64,000 nt of DNA from Pomacea canaliculata (GCF_003073045.1 NC_037601.1:21736150-21800149); one strand, 5' to 3'. Counted from the first letter of the stretch, positions 1 through 12,400 are shown. Numbers and translations: made by a program. Notes: a model not told the origin generated them from the letters alone.

Positions 1-397
1 TCTAAGCAGTTTTTTTTTCCCTAGAGTATCCCTTAGCAGAGGGCTTGTGTAAGTGGTGTATTTGTGTCGCCATTCGTGTGCTGGGTAAGTGTGCGTTTGG
101 CATATTACAATGAAATTCAGGTAATACAGAAACAACGCAATTGCAAACAGTATCATTGTAGTCGAATATCGCTAAGTCTCTTTTAAATCCTTTTATAGTA
201 CCTCTAAGCACGCATGTACGTAGAGAAAGATGAGAGGTTGGGGGTGAGGATAGGGCATGAATCGACTGGAGAATGGTTTCTTGTTGATGCAGTCAAGGCA
301 CACAATCGACATCTTTTCTGGCAGACAGACGGACAAACAGGCAAATTCTTAAGTTGAAAGAGAAAACACAGATACATTGTATAAATTCTTGATAAAA

Positions 398-403
398 TTT
401 AAT
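398..403 (-). terminator. Variant poly(A) signal ATTAAA, protease gene A
   Basis: ATTAAA on the minus strand about 360 bases past the stop codon of protease A. The same hexamer in the same local context is kept in unit B at 12,578-12,583. No closer AATAAA was found. The call rests on position and on conservation between the two units. Confidence 0.4.
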
Positions 404-763
404 GCTTTAAAACTCGCACCAAGAAAAACCCCACTGTCATGGTTCAGATCTGTCCACGAGCTAGCTGAATGAAGACGATGGAACTCCTGTTGTCATTTAC
501 TCCTGGTGACCCGAGAGAAGTTTTCTAGTGGCATTACATGGGTACCTAGGTATTTTCTCCCCTCATATTTTGGACTCTTGATTGTAGTTTGTTACGGTAA
601 TACGCTCTAGTGTGACCCTGGACATTTTATGCAAAAGATTATCACTTACTACTTTGAGGCTGTCAAATCTGGTAGCAAAATATAGACAAAAGTATGCTAG
701 TTAGCTGTTCTAATATCGCCATAAAGGAGTGTTCTTGACGGAGCACCTTGGTGAGTGGCTCTT

Positions 764-3700
764 CTAGCGGAGTTGACTGACTGCAGCATAGATCCAGTCG
801 ACGAACCTAACTATGTAAGTATAGAAGCCAGGTTGACCAGGCTGGCCGCAGCCAAATCCACTGGACACAATTCCAAACAAGTAGTAGGTCTCTAGTGGGT
901 GTTCAGCTTGCACATTAGTGGACTGCCAGAGTCACCCTGCAAAAGAACCAAATGTCCAGAAAGATCTTTGGACGTCGCATGTGGGTCATGGTACAATGTA
1001 TTGGTCGTCGCCATCCAATCATCTTTCGTTCTAATAAAGTAATGTAGATTTCTATTCAGTTTCGAAATGTCCATTATTGCCAAGCGTTCTGAATCAGTCT
1101 TCAGTTCCCATGCTCCCTAAGTCGGTCAAACTTCGCATGAGCACTTCTTTGATTTTCATCCGGAAAAGAATGGTTCACAATCGTCAGAAGACGGTTTATC
1201 AGAAATATACATTATATAGGAATAACTTGAAATTAACAATCATGGCTAAGAGATAAGAGCAAAAAAAAAAAAAAAAAGCCAAATATCATTTCTTTGTTCA
1301 TTAAGTGATACAACAATAGAAAAATGGTGGATTCAGTTTTTCTTTATTTCTCACCAGTGGCAGTCAGAACTGAAAATTTTTGTGGATCCCTATAACACTC
1401 AAAGGTCTAAATAAGAAGATTGAATTTTCGTTATCGCGATAAATTAGAGACAATGTTAAAGATATATTTATATATGTTGTTGTGGTTCTTTAAAGATTTC
1501 AACTATTATAAACAAAGATTTTATATCCTTTTTACCGATATTTTAAAATGAGTTTTTTTTTCCTTACTCGACATGCATCCTTGCCTCCTGCGGTACCGTT
1601 TGCTGCGCAGATGACCCCCGGGGTCAGGTAAATACTAATATTGTAGGGTGTGGTGGCCTGGAATGTCTGGAGACACGTCTCAGCTGTGTATGTTTGGATT
1701 TCTTCAAACATCAGTTGCTCAGCCACTGGGCCCGTGACTTCAACAAACGTAAAACAAGACGAATGCTGTTAGCAATCGCTGTTGAGAATATTTTCAGTGA
1801 CAAGAACTTTTAGAATAAAAATATTTCCTCGTGAAAACATTAAAACTTGTGCAATACTGTCGATCTTCATCACAGGCGCTTTGCGTTTGACAAGCTGTTA
1901 TAGATACAATTACGATTACTATTGCATGCAACTTGATAAGAATTATCGCAGTCAATGATCTTAATCATCTTCTAACAATATCATTTACCTGACAAGAATT
2001 TTTACTGGTATCTCCCCTAACATTCAACCGTTTTTGAAAGTACACATGGACAAGTATTCTCATATGCAGCCTGATAAAACCATCTTTCAGCAGTAAGCAT
2101 TAAATTGGCAAAGTTCTCACAGGAAATAGTGCCGTATCCGGCCAGCGTGCAGGGCGAGGGCAGGTCAGCGACTGAAGGTGGTAGACACACCGGAGACACG
2201 TAGTCGGTGTAGGTGAGCGGGCTCTCTAGCAGCAGGACCGCGATGTCGTTGACTGAAAAATAATGTTGACTGAAAAAATAACGCTCGTGAAACACGCGAC
2301 ACGCCTGCCGAGACTGCTTTTTCTGCTGCAAACTTTAGCTTTTTACATTAAACATACCAATGTCATTTTCTAAATACTGTCAGTCGCACGTTCTCCTTAT
2401 ACATTACCGGAATCATTGGTTTGAATAAAAAAAAGAATTTTCGTTAATTTATTGATCGCTTTATTTTGATTTACGTATAAAATTAAAACGCACTACATGT
2501 ATTTTGTTATAATAAGTGTCAAGATGTTTTCTAACACATGTGCTTGTGAAGCAGCACGTACCACCCTCCTCCCTTCCTAGTCCTGCCATAGAAAACAAAA
2601 TTCAGACTTACTCAAAAGACTCGGGTCGTAATTTTCGTGGCGCTTGCCGCTCACCACGCGAATCCTTTGTTCTGAGCGATCCACCCGCTCCAAGTCTGTG
2701 TACAACTTGCCAGCGATCACTTCGAAGCCACGGTCAGTCAGTAAGTTGTCCTCAACCTGCCTTCTCGGACCAGAAGCACAAACTTATATACAAGTGGACC
2801 ATAGCCTTAAGCAAACATGCAATCCAAACAAACACAAGCGCGCCCAGACGTAGACTTACTCTCATATACAGATATCTTAGAAATAGTCATGGAAACTTCT
2901 ACCCTTTGCCAAGCTTAGTATACTTAGCATTAACAATTTTCTTTTATAAAGAACTAAAGAACCTGTCTATATATCTATTGTGTGCATTTAAAATGAGAAA
3001 AATGAAATTGGTATAGAGTGACCGCAATATCTGGTTAATTATGTATGATAATTGCACCTTTACCTCCCTAGTCAATTACTGTACATTACTCTTGTCATTC
3101 TAGATTATAATATGATTTTACAATTATGTTTTCTTTCCTTTTGTGTGGCAATGGCTCGTGATAAGTCGATAGAACTCAAGAAAAAAAACAAACCAACAAA
3201 ACAAAAAAGAACAACAACAACAACAACAGCAGCAGCAATAAAAAATGGTAATAATAATCACACTCCTAAGGAGCATGCTGTTAGCGTTTAAGAACCAGAA
3301 CGAAACATGGACATCATACGAGGGTCAGGAAAACAAAACATTTGAGCTATAAAAGAATAAGAAACCGTACTAAACGAAGAATAAAATCAAATACAGAAAA
3401 ACACAAAAAGGAACCAAATAACAAGAACAAGAGCTGAGAGTAACATGATATTGTAAAAGGAAGGGAGCGAAAAAGCACTTGCATGGTGGGAAAGGGTGTG
3501 AGGAGTAATGTTGACGGAAGAGGTGTGTTTTCAGTGCAGTTTAAAAGATTCAATAGCGGGTAGGTGGATGATATGGAAAGTGAGAGAGTTCCATTGTTTA
3601 CCTGCACAATAACTTGTACTGGTATCAGAGTGAAACAGCCGGTGGAGTGGAGCAGTACAGCTGCGATCATCAGCATATGATTGATGAGAAACGTTGTGAG

Positions 3701-6700
3701 ACTGAATAGAAGATGAAAGTGGCTTCATATACAAAATAAACAGAACTAAGCCGAGTACTGAGCCTCGAGGGACGCCACAAGAGACTGAAGCAGGGCGAGA
3801 TGTTTGACTATCAACAAACACAGTCTGCGTCCTTTCAGTGAGACAGGAGTTGAACCACATCAGTGCAGGTCCAGAAATCACGCAGAAGGTGTGTAGTCTA
3901 TGAAGGAGCAGAGAGTGGTCGATGGTGTCAAATGCAGCAGACAGATTCAGAAGAGTTAAGACAAAAACATCACCACTGTCAAGGGCAGATAATATGTCGG
4001 TGGTCACTTTAATTAGAGTAGCTTCAGTACTGTGAAAAGGTCTATATGCTGACTGAGGATAGGGGATGAGCTGATGCTCTTGTAAGTAGGTCCACAGCTG
4101 TGTTAAAACTACTTTCTCTATGATCTTTGAGAGAAAAGACAAGTTGGAAACTGGGCGATAATTGTTCAATACATTGACATCAAGCGTGGATTTCTTAAGA
4201 AGTGACTTCACCAGGGGATTTTAAAGCAAAGATAGGAAAACACCTGATGACAAGCTGACGATAGATGGATAGTATATTTACAGCATACTCCGCAATTTCG
4301 AAGCACTGAAAAAAATAATATTAAATTGGAGGCGTGACATGGCGTGTACCTTACTCTTATGACATTTTACTTTGGCGAGGAAAAGAGAGAGAGAGAGGAC
4401 TTTACCCATTTAAACAGTGGCCAGCTGTAAGCACGTGGGTCCTATCAATGATGACACAGCCACACTGCTGCACACCGTCTCCTAGCAACATGCAGGCCCA
4501 AGGGAACTGTCCAGCCAGCGCCTTGTCACCCTGGATAATCTTAGGCAAGATCGGCGATACCCTGCCGCACTGTGTACTCGCTGTAAAATGACAAGAAAAC
4601 TGTCAGAAGATCCATTTCACCTTTGTGAACATTATTGCCAGCTGCTGAAAGAGTAACAGTTAGGGAAAATATATTGACGCACCTAAAATCTTGATATACG
4701 GTCAAGACTACACGCAAGGGCAATTACCAGTCACACACACACGCACACTGTTCACAGTCTGTTGCTGTCGAGCTTGTCGTTACTTTTATTTCTCTTCTTC
4801 AGTTTATACTGATAAGGGTTTTTTTCAGCAAATAGACACTGACATCACTAGTGTTAAAAGTCAACGATTTCTTACATGTCGAACTTGCTGTAGTTGGTAT
4901 TGAACTGGGTGTCGTTCGCGGCGCTGATGTAGATGGCGGGAGAGTCATTATACCTGAAAGGATGACATTTAGTGATAGGTCAGTTTGGCTTGAATCAGCC
5001 AATCTTGTTCGATAAATGTGCTGCCATATCAGAAAAATTAATCTTCTTTCACAGGCAGAAGGGGATGTCTGAGAACTGTGTCACTGTGTTTTTTGACAAG
5101 ACCGTGACGATACCGACACACGACAACAAACTACAGACCAGCAATAACAGCAAACCCTGCATCTGGGCGGCTTTTTGTTAAAAAGGTTTTGAAGTACGTG
5201 AAACTTACCTGGTGTGCAGCACTCAGCCTTCAGGTAATTTACAATCAGCTGTGTTTGTGTGAACACACCGAATCTTGGATTCAGGCACTTTGTATTTTGT
5301 GGTATATACAAGCACACTGAAACAACAAAATAGAAATGCAAATTCAGAATAATAAGAATGCATTTATCACTGTTATTCTCATCAAACTCATCGCCTCAAA
5401 ATATTATTAGCTACTAATGCCTCCACCAGGGTTCTCATGGTTAGAGGGATGGCATGAAATAGAGTGCAAATAGAAATTTTACTTATAATAAAATGGCATG
5501 AATTTCGTCGTCATCATCATCGTCGTCATTGTCATTATCATCACCTACACACTTAAACGAACGCACATATACACCCAGACGCAAATGCTGACAAAAACAA
5601 AAATGCAAATTGATACAGTGATACTTTGTAAGAATATATGTGTATGTATGTGTGTGTAAGTTTAGTTGAGTTGGGTGACTTATATGCAAGAGTTAAAGCA
5701 TTGAATGTGTCGTTTTCTTGCTAACGCCGTGTAAGCTACTGCCTTTCAGCTTTGAAATTCCGACTTTGCCTGAAAATTTTATACGGCTACAGAACTTCTC
5801 GTGCGTGTGAGTGCGACAAGAATTCGAGAAGATGACATTACAGACCAAACAGAGCTCCCTGCCAACCGTCCCCAGAACAAAGGCAGCAGCTCTGAATGCG
5901 CAATCAACAAAACTTCGCACGCGGTGTTTGGAAGACAGCCATTGCCATGCTTGTCGCTTCGCTTGTTAATGCTCGTGCAAAGACAACCCACCCGCATTTG
6001 TGTTGACTCACTTGCCGGGTGCTGACAGCAGCTACTTTCCAACCTACAGCTGCCTCGCTTCTCTTGCGAACGCATTTGTAAAATTGTCAGGGGACGATGG
6101 AGGATTGTATAGGACTTAGAGCTGCTGTGAGGAACACGACTTCAGTGCAGTTCCACGTTATGTTGTAGCTAAGAGAAGATAGGAGCACGAACTTGTATTA
6201 TTGGACTGCTGTCTTGGCAGACAGACAGCAATCCACCTATACACGTCCATGGTAGGAGTAAATTCAAGTTTTCGAACTAAACAACAAATTAATGCTGAAG
6301 CAGTGTCGAAAGTGATGACACCTCGCATAACAGGCTTAATAGGCAGCTCGCTCTGTGTTTTTCTGTTTTGTCTGCGATATTTTCTGGTTTCATCGATATT
6401 AGCTTGTGGATTTAAATTCCTTCAGTTTTTCTGTATTCTGGATTGTCTGTGGCATTCTGCATTTTTCCTCAGATGTGATCAAAGTTTTGTTTGTTGGTTT
6501 CTGTTTCCTGTCACTCTCTTTGCGGTCTGTGATTTATACAATTCACTTCTTCAATCGTCGTGCATCTAGATAGTGATGCGTTAACACTTATTTACACGAT
6601 GTAATGGTTGAGTTCTGCTTCACTTTTTTTGCTTGGATGTTTTGATGAAAGGATTGAACAACAAATGATTATATTTAAATCCGTAGTCTGACGTCGTTGT

Positions 6701-8955
6701 TTGGGGTGATCTCCCTTTTGATAACTGGTTGAAGATGACCACAGACGTATATACTATATAGGGATATTAGTTCGTGAGATGACTTTTTTCTACATAGTAT
6801 TCTTCACGCTCACCTCAGCTTGTCTTGTTCTTTCTTCATTGTTTTAGTGCGTTTTATTCTAGTTCAAGGCAATCTCGGCCCTGTAGCTGCTTCCGCAAAA
6901 ATAAGCACCTGGTTTATCAGGGGAGGTAAACACAACGGAAAGTAAAATTCATCTTTGAAGAACAAGTGAACACTTCAACACTATTTAACCTAAACTAGAA
7001 ATTCTACAATCAAGCCTTTGACATTGACAGAAGGTAAAGATCCTCTTCATTCAGAAACGTAACACTTTGGTCAACACACTGACAGATTGGCAGGTACACG
7101 AACTGACAGTTTCCGGTGCAATTAAGCATTCTCAACTACAAAATAATTGGAGCAGAGAGTCTGTAATTCTTAGAGTCGAGATATGTACAATTTCACTTCA
7201 AAGCAGGAAGCTGATATTTATTATCTCTTTAGCGTCTTATTTTCTTGTTAACAAGTTGTTTTTTCTTGTTATTTTATGTAAAGCTTTTCACCTGTAAGCT
7301 GTGCAGCTCCTGTTTTTTTTTTTATCATGATAGTTTAATGATCATTGTAGTCATAAACCATGCATATTGGTGCAGCAGGTGACCAACAGTCGTGGAGACG
7401 AATTTAATAGGATATGCTCATAGGAATTCACACGAGTAAGATAAGACATACATTTAACAACGAAACACAAATTCAACATATGCAACACCATACAGTTAAC
7501 GCAGTGGCCAAAAACGACAGAGGATGTAAGCAGAAGAGTTTGCTAGCTACACGAAACATGTCTGAAACAGGTAGGTTTGAAGTGCGAAGTTAAAGATCAA
7601 ATAGGTGGAGAATTCATTCCAAACGCTGGGACCTAACTTCTTTTACTGGCGTCTTTATTTTTGAAAGATTCCCACCCTGGATCCCAGTTTTCTCCGTACT
7701 TTTCTAAAGAAATCAGCTGCCAGACATTTCTCTTTCATCACTCTGACTCCGTTGCAAAATGACCAACAACATTTGTACCATTTAAAAATATATTTTGAAC
7801 AAAACTGACATTTTCAAGGTAATCAAGTGCAACGAAATTCTCTTTACTAAATAAAAATGTATTTTTGTGCTTTTGAAAAAAATGATTGATTCCTGACTGG
7901 GAAGTTATGAAGTACTTAACAAGGACTTGAGGGTGACGAGGGTGGGAGTGAGATTTGTTGAGAAAGTGACTCAAAAAGAAAACGTTGGGATGGGTGAAAA
8001 GTGGGGGTAGTGTGAAGATCTCATTTGTGTTTATCCTTTAAGTATTTACAAATCCTGGGATAGCTGACTGTAATTTTATACAGTCAGGTAATTAGTGACT
8101 CAACACCGGGAGACACACGTCTTTACGGCTTCTCCCTTTTAACTATTTAAAGGACTAGTGGGGTGCAGATTTTAACAAAATGGATGTAAGATACTATTTT
8201 CCAAACCGAGAAAATATACTTTTTCTGTTCTCGATGTATCCGCCGACAATCGTTTGTAAAGATTGTGCAGGTAGGTTGCAGAATCGTACGTGGATAACTT
8301 TAAGTTGTGAAAGCCTCAGCCAGTAAAAAGACTAGGACAACATGTTAACCAGGCCACTAGGGGTCTCTGTGTGCAAACGTGACTCATTATTTTGACCTCT
8401 TTCTGTTCATGTTTATGTTTGTTGAGAGAAGTGGCATATTTTGATTTGGGAAAATAATATTTTTGACCAGGCTTACCCAGAAAAAAAAAGTTGTGTCTTA
8501 CTAGTCCTTTAATAACAGCATCATTATGGCCTTATAAATTCTAAAGGGTCATGCTTTATTATCGCAACAGGAAGCGAACTAATAGATTTTAAAAAAAGGG
8601 GGGAAAAGGACGAGAAGGAACACAAAAATAAAAAAGAGGGGAAGAATTTATCGGACGAACAGAACAAACGATACCGAAAAAGGTGGGAACACTGTTACTT
8701 ACACCTCGATAATCTCCCTTGTTGTCGTAGACGCAGTAGATAGGTTTCGAGTGCCGAGGGATTTCCGATGAAGAAGTTGAAGTTAATGATGATGATCTGA
8801 GCGATGCCCTGACCGTAGTGCTCAGCCAGCTGTGATGCAACTGTTGGTGAAGATATCTGAGCTCGTGCACCGTTTTCAGATGGCTGGAGCAACACCGCCA
8901 GCGCCAGAGCCATATGGACTAAATTTATCTTCGAGGAAGGATTTCCGATAGACAT
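764..8955 (-). CDS. Secreted trypsin-like serine protease, copy A (frame broken by one base in last exon)
   Basis: Exons, 5' to 3': 8955-8703, 5316-5209, 4953-4876, 4580-4406, 2760-2612, 2252-2121, 1737-1568, 936-764. All introns are GT-AG and all phases join. In order: a signal peptide with core ALALAVLL; about 60 residues of unknown type; a module with four cysteines ending ECC (CLIP-like, weak); a Ser/Thr/Pro linker; then a chymotrypsin-fold domain. Visible landmarks are the activation site K|IIQG, catalytic His in LTAGHC, Asp in NDIAVLLL and Ser in DACRGDSGSPL. Asp six residues before the Ser predicts cleavage after Arg/Lys. The CG before the linker end and the Cys in PVCLPP probably tether light and heavy chains after activation. 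The usual GDSGGP is GDSGSP. Five codons after GDSGSPL a C run (about 894) is one base short relative to copy B and gives an early stop, either an error or a young pseudogene. The biological substrate is unknown. Confidence 0.85.
3300..4260 (-). mobile_element. 5'-truncated LINE fragment, CR1/L2-like (jockey superfamily)
   Basis: A minus-strand reading shows reverse-transcriptase landmarks: NNYRPVSNLSFLSKIIEK, the AAFDTIDHSLLLHRL block, GVPRGSVLGLVLF and the catalytic YADD. After YADD the frame jumps to a C-terminal stretch (KQWNSL...IESFK) typical of this group's end, so part of the middle is missing. There is no endonuclease domain, so the copy is 5'-truncated and dead. It sits in the intron between the catalytic His exon and the following exon of protease A. 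The matching intron of copy B is only about 0.37 kb against 1.65 kb here and lacks it, so it landed after the duplication. An A-rich, CAA-repeat tract at 3,180-3,260 lies beyond its 3' side. Confidence 0.8.
5770..6160. other. Intronic block conserved between the two protease units (unit A)
   Basis: Within the long first coding intron of protease A, about 390 bases match 16,811-17,180 of unit B far better than the flanking intron does. A long minus-strand frame exists here in unit A but is shifted in unit B by a small indel, so the block is unlikely to be coding. It could be an enhancer, an alternative first exon or a patch of gene conversion. Confidence 0.45.
6170..8140. other. Long intron of protease A, no gene seen
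   Basis: AT-rich intron sequence between the signal-peptide exon and the second exon. Parts (for example around 6,960-7,110 and 7,340-7,400) can be followed into unit B (18,630-18,740 and 18,990-19,030). Open frames are short, not shared between the copies and without recognisable domains. Confidence 0.6.
8151..8508. mobile_element. Short inverted-repeat element flanked by TTAA
   Basis: The left end begins AGGACTAGTGGGG and the right end finishes TTACTAGTCCT, inverted over about 9-10 bases, with TTAA on both sides (8,147-8,150 and 8,509-8,512). TTAA target duplication is the piggyBac habit, so a piggyBac-type MITE is possible, but the terminal sequence is not a standard piggyBac end. A diverged right end (TTGTCCTTTAATA) is present near 20,070 in unit B, so the insertion may predate the duplication. 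A similar end occurs at about 37,980-38,000. Confidence 0.4.
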
Positions 8956-9468
8956 TTTGAAAGATTTCTCTGAGAAATGTGAGAAGAAGCAAATGTTCCG
9001 TCAAAGAATAAAAACAAAATTTAAAAATACCTCACAAAAATTTAGTAAAGATGTAACAAAGTTCTGTAGTCTCAATTTTAGATGACCGCGACACAGCAGT
9101 TACAGTAGTCTCCCTGGAATCGACGATTATGCTCTCAACGAACTCGAAAGGGGCAATCGCGGAGAATGTGTAACGACTGTGTAGACACAGAGAAGGCTCG
9201 ACATCACAGCTTTTTACAAGGTGGCAACAGGTGAAAAGCTTTACCTACGCTAACAAGGTGCAGCCTCTGTAGCTCGACTGTATAGTTTCGTCGCAGGCAA
9301 CACTTTTTTTCAGCCACAGGTAAAACAGACGACAAGTGGTAAAATGAAAAGAAAGTCGAGGAAGCAGCTGGACTTTTTCCTTTAGCATTGGCTGCTCCTG
9401 GCGTTCATCAGCAGCAACACTTTCCCTGGAAAACGACCGTGAAAAAGGACAGCAAAGCACCAGCTTAC

Positions 9469-9720
9469 CTGGCCAGGTGTAAAGGGGTAGTTAGGCCGTC
9501 ACACGCGGGCACGCACCCGACCGTCAGCTGTAGTCTAATACCGTTTTCTCGGGCCGTGACGCTGTTTTACCCGACTCATCATCAGGACAAACACAGAGGT
9601 GAAAAGTGGGTGGAAAAAAATTCCACCCACTTTCTCTCGCTTGACACGAGCTGTGCCCCTTGCCTCTCCCTCTCCTTACCCTTATTCTGATCTCAACCAG
9701 CTTTGACACTTTAGGCTTGT
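9469..9720 (-). promoter_or_regulatory. Putative 5' UTR exon and promoter region of protease A
   Basis: About 0.5 kb upstream of the start codon the minus strand has a strong donor CAG|GTAAGC (boundary 9,469), kept exactly in unit B (boundary 21,038), with conserved GC-richer sequence upstream of it. This is what a spliced non-coding first exon would look like. A second possible donor, TAG|GTAAAG, lies near 9,243. No clear TATA box was found. Confidence 0.4.
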
Positions 9721-10971
9721 TACAAACTGTGAGCTACAATAGATAAATAAAATAAAACTGAATTTTAAAAAGTAGGATGTTCTATAGAGCTGGGCTTGGT
9801 AACCAGATATTGTCTGACCCGTCTGCAAATCCTGCCACATTTCGTCTCTCTCACCCACTTTTGCAATAATGCACTCGGATTTCTTGCGACCAGGTAAGGG
9901 TATAGGTAGACAACCCATCTATTGACTTGTTATTCGAATATTGATACTACAACGGTTTCACCTTATCGTGAGTACCCTCCAGTCGTCGCTGACAGCATAT
10001 CTACGTGTATTATGTGTGCTATGAGTTATTTTATGTAATTGTATATATATATATATGTAATGACTGCTCTTTCCGCTAGCTTTATGCCGCTTGCTTAAGT
10101 GTGGGATGTGTAACTGCTGTATTTGCCTGCGTTGTAAACTAGTAGTTTTGAAAAATACTACTAGTAATTTTTAATTATATAATCATTAACTATCTTCCCC
10201 CAACTCTTCTTTCCTTCACAATTTGTTATTCCTTGGGATAACATACCCTGTCTTCGCACGATATTCGCTACTTCTAAACCTACTGCTGAATTTGTGAACG
10301 TACTTTGGCAAAACTTTAGATATATATAGAGAGAGAGCACAGCCATGTATACGTTTGCTAAACGTCTTCATGCATTCATGCACACGAAGGTGATGCTGTA
10401 ACTGACAAAACTTTATAACAGTCTGTAACATAACTACCCGATGTGCAAGGGCACATTTGCGCTTACTTGCTTGCAGTTTAAACATGTTATATATATAAAT
10501 ATGCGTTTGTTTGCATGTATATTGTGAGCACACAAATGCAACAGGATCCTGTATAGGTATCATCCTCTTGCACTGCTGTTAGCCTATCGGCTGGTATTTG
10601 CCAGCCCACAATGTAAGAAAAGACCAGATGAGTCTCCCATCCTCTTAAGTACACTGCCGTTCTATGTCAATATTGTCCCGCAAGCTACAACTCGCTGCAT
10701 CAGGAGAAGCACCTTGATAATAATGCATGTCAGCTTCATGCGAGAACAGCAAAAGTGAGTTCATCGCCTTTCATCGTCATCACGAGTGGTCGGCCTTGAG
10801 CTGAGCAGTGCTTGAATCCTCACTGGCACTCGTTGGTTACCGGGCAAGGGAGGGCAGGTTAGGGTAAAGGACAGCAGCATGTACTGACCAAATGGGCCTG
10901 CTTTGAGTTCTGATGCACTGAAACATTCAAGTTGACGTGCTGTGGTCAATGAAGTATGTTAAAATTAAATA

Positions 10972-11510
10972 CAGTGATACCTCGGTTCTCGAACGCCTTG
11001 ACTTTCGACCAAATCGGTATTCGACCAGGAAATTCGAGAAAATTTTGTCTTGGAATTCGAACAAATATTTGGAACTCGAACATCCGAACGTCCGAGATGA
11101 GCCGAGTTGAGCCGAATGGCGTTCATTTCGGCCCAGCGCGCCTTGCTTGAGTCATCAGTGACAATAACCATCCCCCTTCCCTCCTCCCTCCACATTCATT
11201 CCCTCCTGCCATAAAGTTTGGTACAGGTACAGTAAATGAAACACCATTTACTGTACTGTACTGTACATTTTATTTTTTGTTTTGTTTTTGTTTTAATAAA
11301 TACACTTTTATTTCTTATTTCTTGTTGAGACTCATGTTTTTCTACATATTATATACAAATTAGGCCAGTAAATAGGCATTTTCTGGGGCTTGGAACGAAT
11401 TAATCCAGTTTCCATTATTTCCTTTGGGTTTCATTGCTTCGGTTCTCGAACAATTTGGTTCTCGACCGTCCTCCCGGAACGAATTATGTTCGAGAACCGA
11501 GGTATCACTG
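10972..11510. mobile_element. pogo/Tigger-type MITE (Tc1/mariner superfamily)
   Basis: The 539-base element begins CAGTGATACCTCGGTTCTCG and ends with its inverse (terminal inverted repeats of at least 23 bases), flanked by TA on both sides (10,970-10,971 and 11,511-11,512), the target duplication of this superfamily. Further sub-terminal GGTTCTCGA-type motifs are visible. It carries no transposase frame, so it is non-autonomous. It is absent from the matching place in unit B and so was inserted after the duplication. Confidence 0.88.
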
Positions 11511-11512
11511 TA

Positions 11513-12400
11513 GTGAACTGTTGTAGGGTCAGTTATCATTAAAATATTTTCTCATAGTTCATACGTTATTCGTTTGTTTTCCTGTCCCTCAAATGCTGTG
11601 CATGTCTCGTTGTTCTTAGCTAATCTTCTTAGGTGTGTGAGTAAGCGCTGTGCAAATTTTCGTCATCACCATATTCACTTACCAAGACAGCAGCCGTTGT
11701 GACAGGAGTGTAACAGATAAGTGACAATGACCCGACAGTGTCTTTGATCCGGGTCGCTCCCCACAGGACACTTTAACAGAACACTCATCATCATCCACGT
11801 CCACGTTTAGTTTAGTTTTCATTTCTTTTTTTCCTTTAGACATTAAATGTGTTAGACGTAGGTCGGCCCTTTTGGTTTTGTTGACAAAGGTAGAGGAGTG
11901 CAGCGTGGGCGTGGTCACACGTATTTGTTCACACACGCCCCGCGAGCAACCACTTGAGCAACACGTCATGCTCCCTCTTTCTGGCAAAATACCTTATCTG
12001 AAAATGTATCCCCTCAGCAAACATATGTTTAATGAAATAAAATATAATCACTTTCGTGATAAAAATTTACCTAGCACTGATTTCCCTTAGGTACCTACTA
12101 ATACTGTCAGACAAACATAGCCGGAATTTCTCTAGTTAGATTCTCAAATGGGGCCTTCTAAGAAACGGGTTTGGGGTTAGAACTAGCGTTTGCTTTGCCC
12201 GATTAAGGAAAACTACCCTGTTAACATCCGGGTGAAATGCCTTACTTCCGTGATATCCTTGCTTTAGTTCTGATTGTTAGAGTCATGCGCATACCTTAAA
12301 TTAAAACAGTTCGTTAAAATTGGGGTGTTACTCACACACCTCTACCTTTCTTTTTTATTCTGGTAAAGCAAAGCAGTGAATATCGTTAAATATCTTCTAA
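11513..12400. other. Gene-free stretch between the two units
   Basis: No credible gene, RNA or transposon seen. The distal part (12,110-12,330) matches 23,390-23,600 and marks the right end of the duplicated unit. Confidence 0.5.

Larger units (their letters stand above)
1..12330. repeat. Tandem segmental duplication, unit A
   Basis: This stretch and 12,350-23,600 are two copies of one segment carrying the same protease gene. Matching anchors, in order, are the terminal protease exon (764 and 13,132), the signal-peptide exon (8,955 and 20,524), a block at about 10,560-10,830 (22,880-23,190) and a block at about 12,110-12,330 (23,390-23,600). The left edge may lie outside the window. Exons and some intronic blocks are well conserved while other intron parts have drifted, so the duplication is not brand new. 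Unit A carries a LINE fragment and a pogo/Tigger MITE that unit B lacks; unit B carries a hAT MITE that unit A lacks. Confidence 0.85.

Noticed and set aside
3531-4211. 226-codon frame as a host gene
   Set aside because: It shows reverse-transcriptase motifs ending in YADD, so it is part of a LINE fragment.
5779-6075. 98-codon minus frame in the protease A intron as a coding exon
   Set aside because: The frame is broken in the otherwise well conserved block of unit B.
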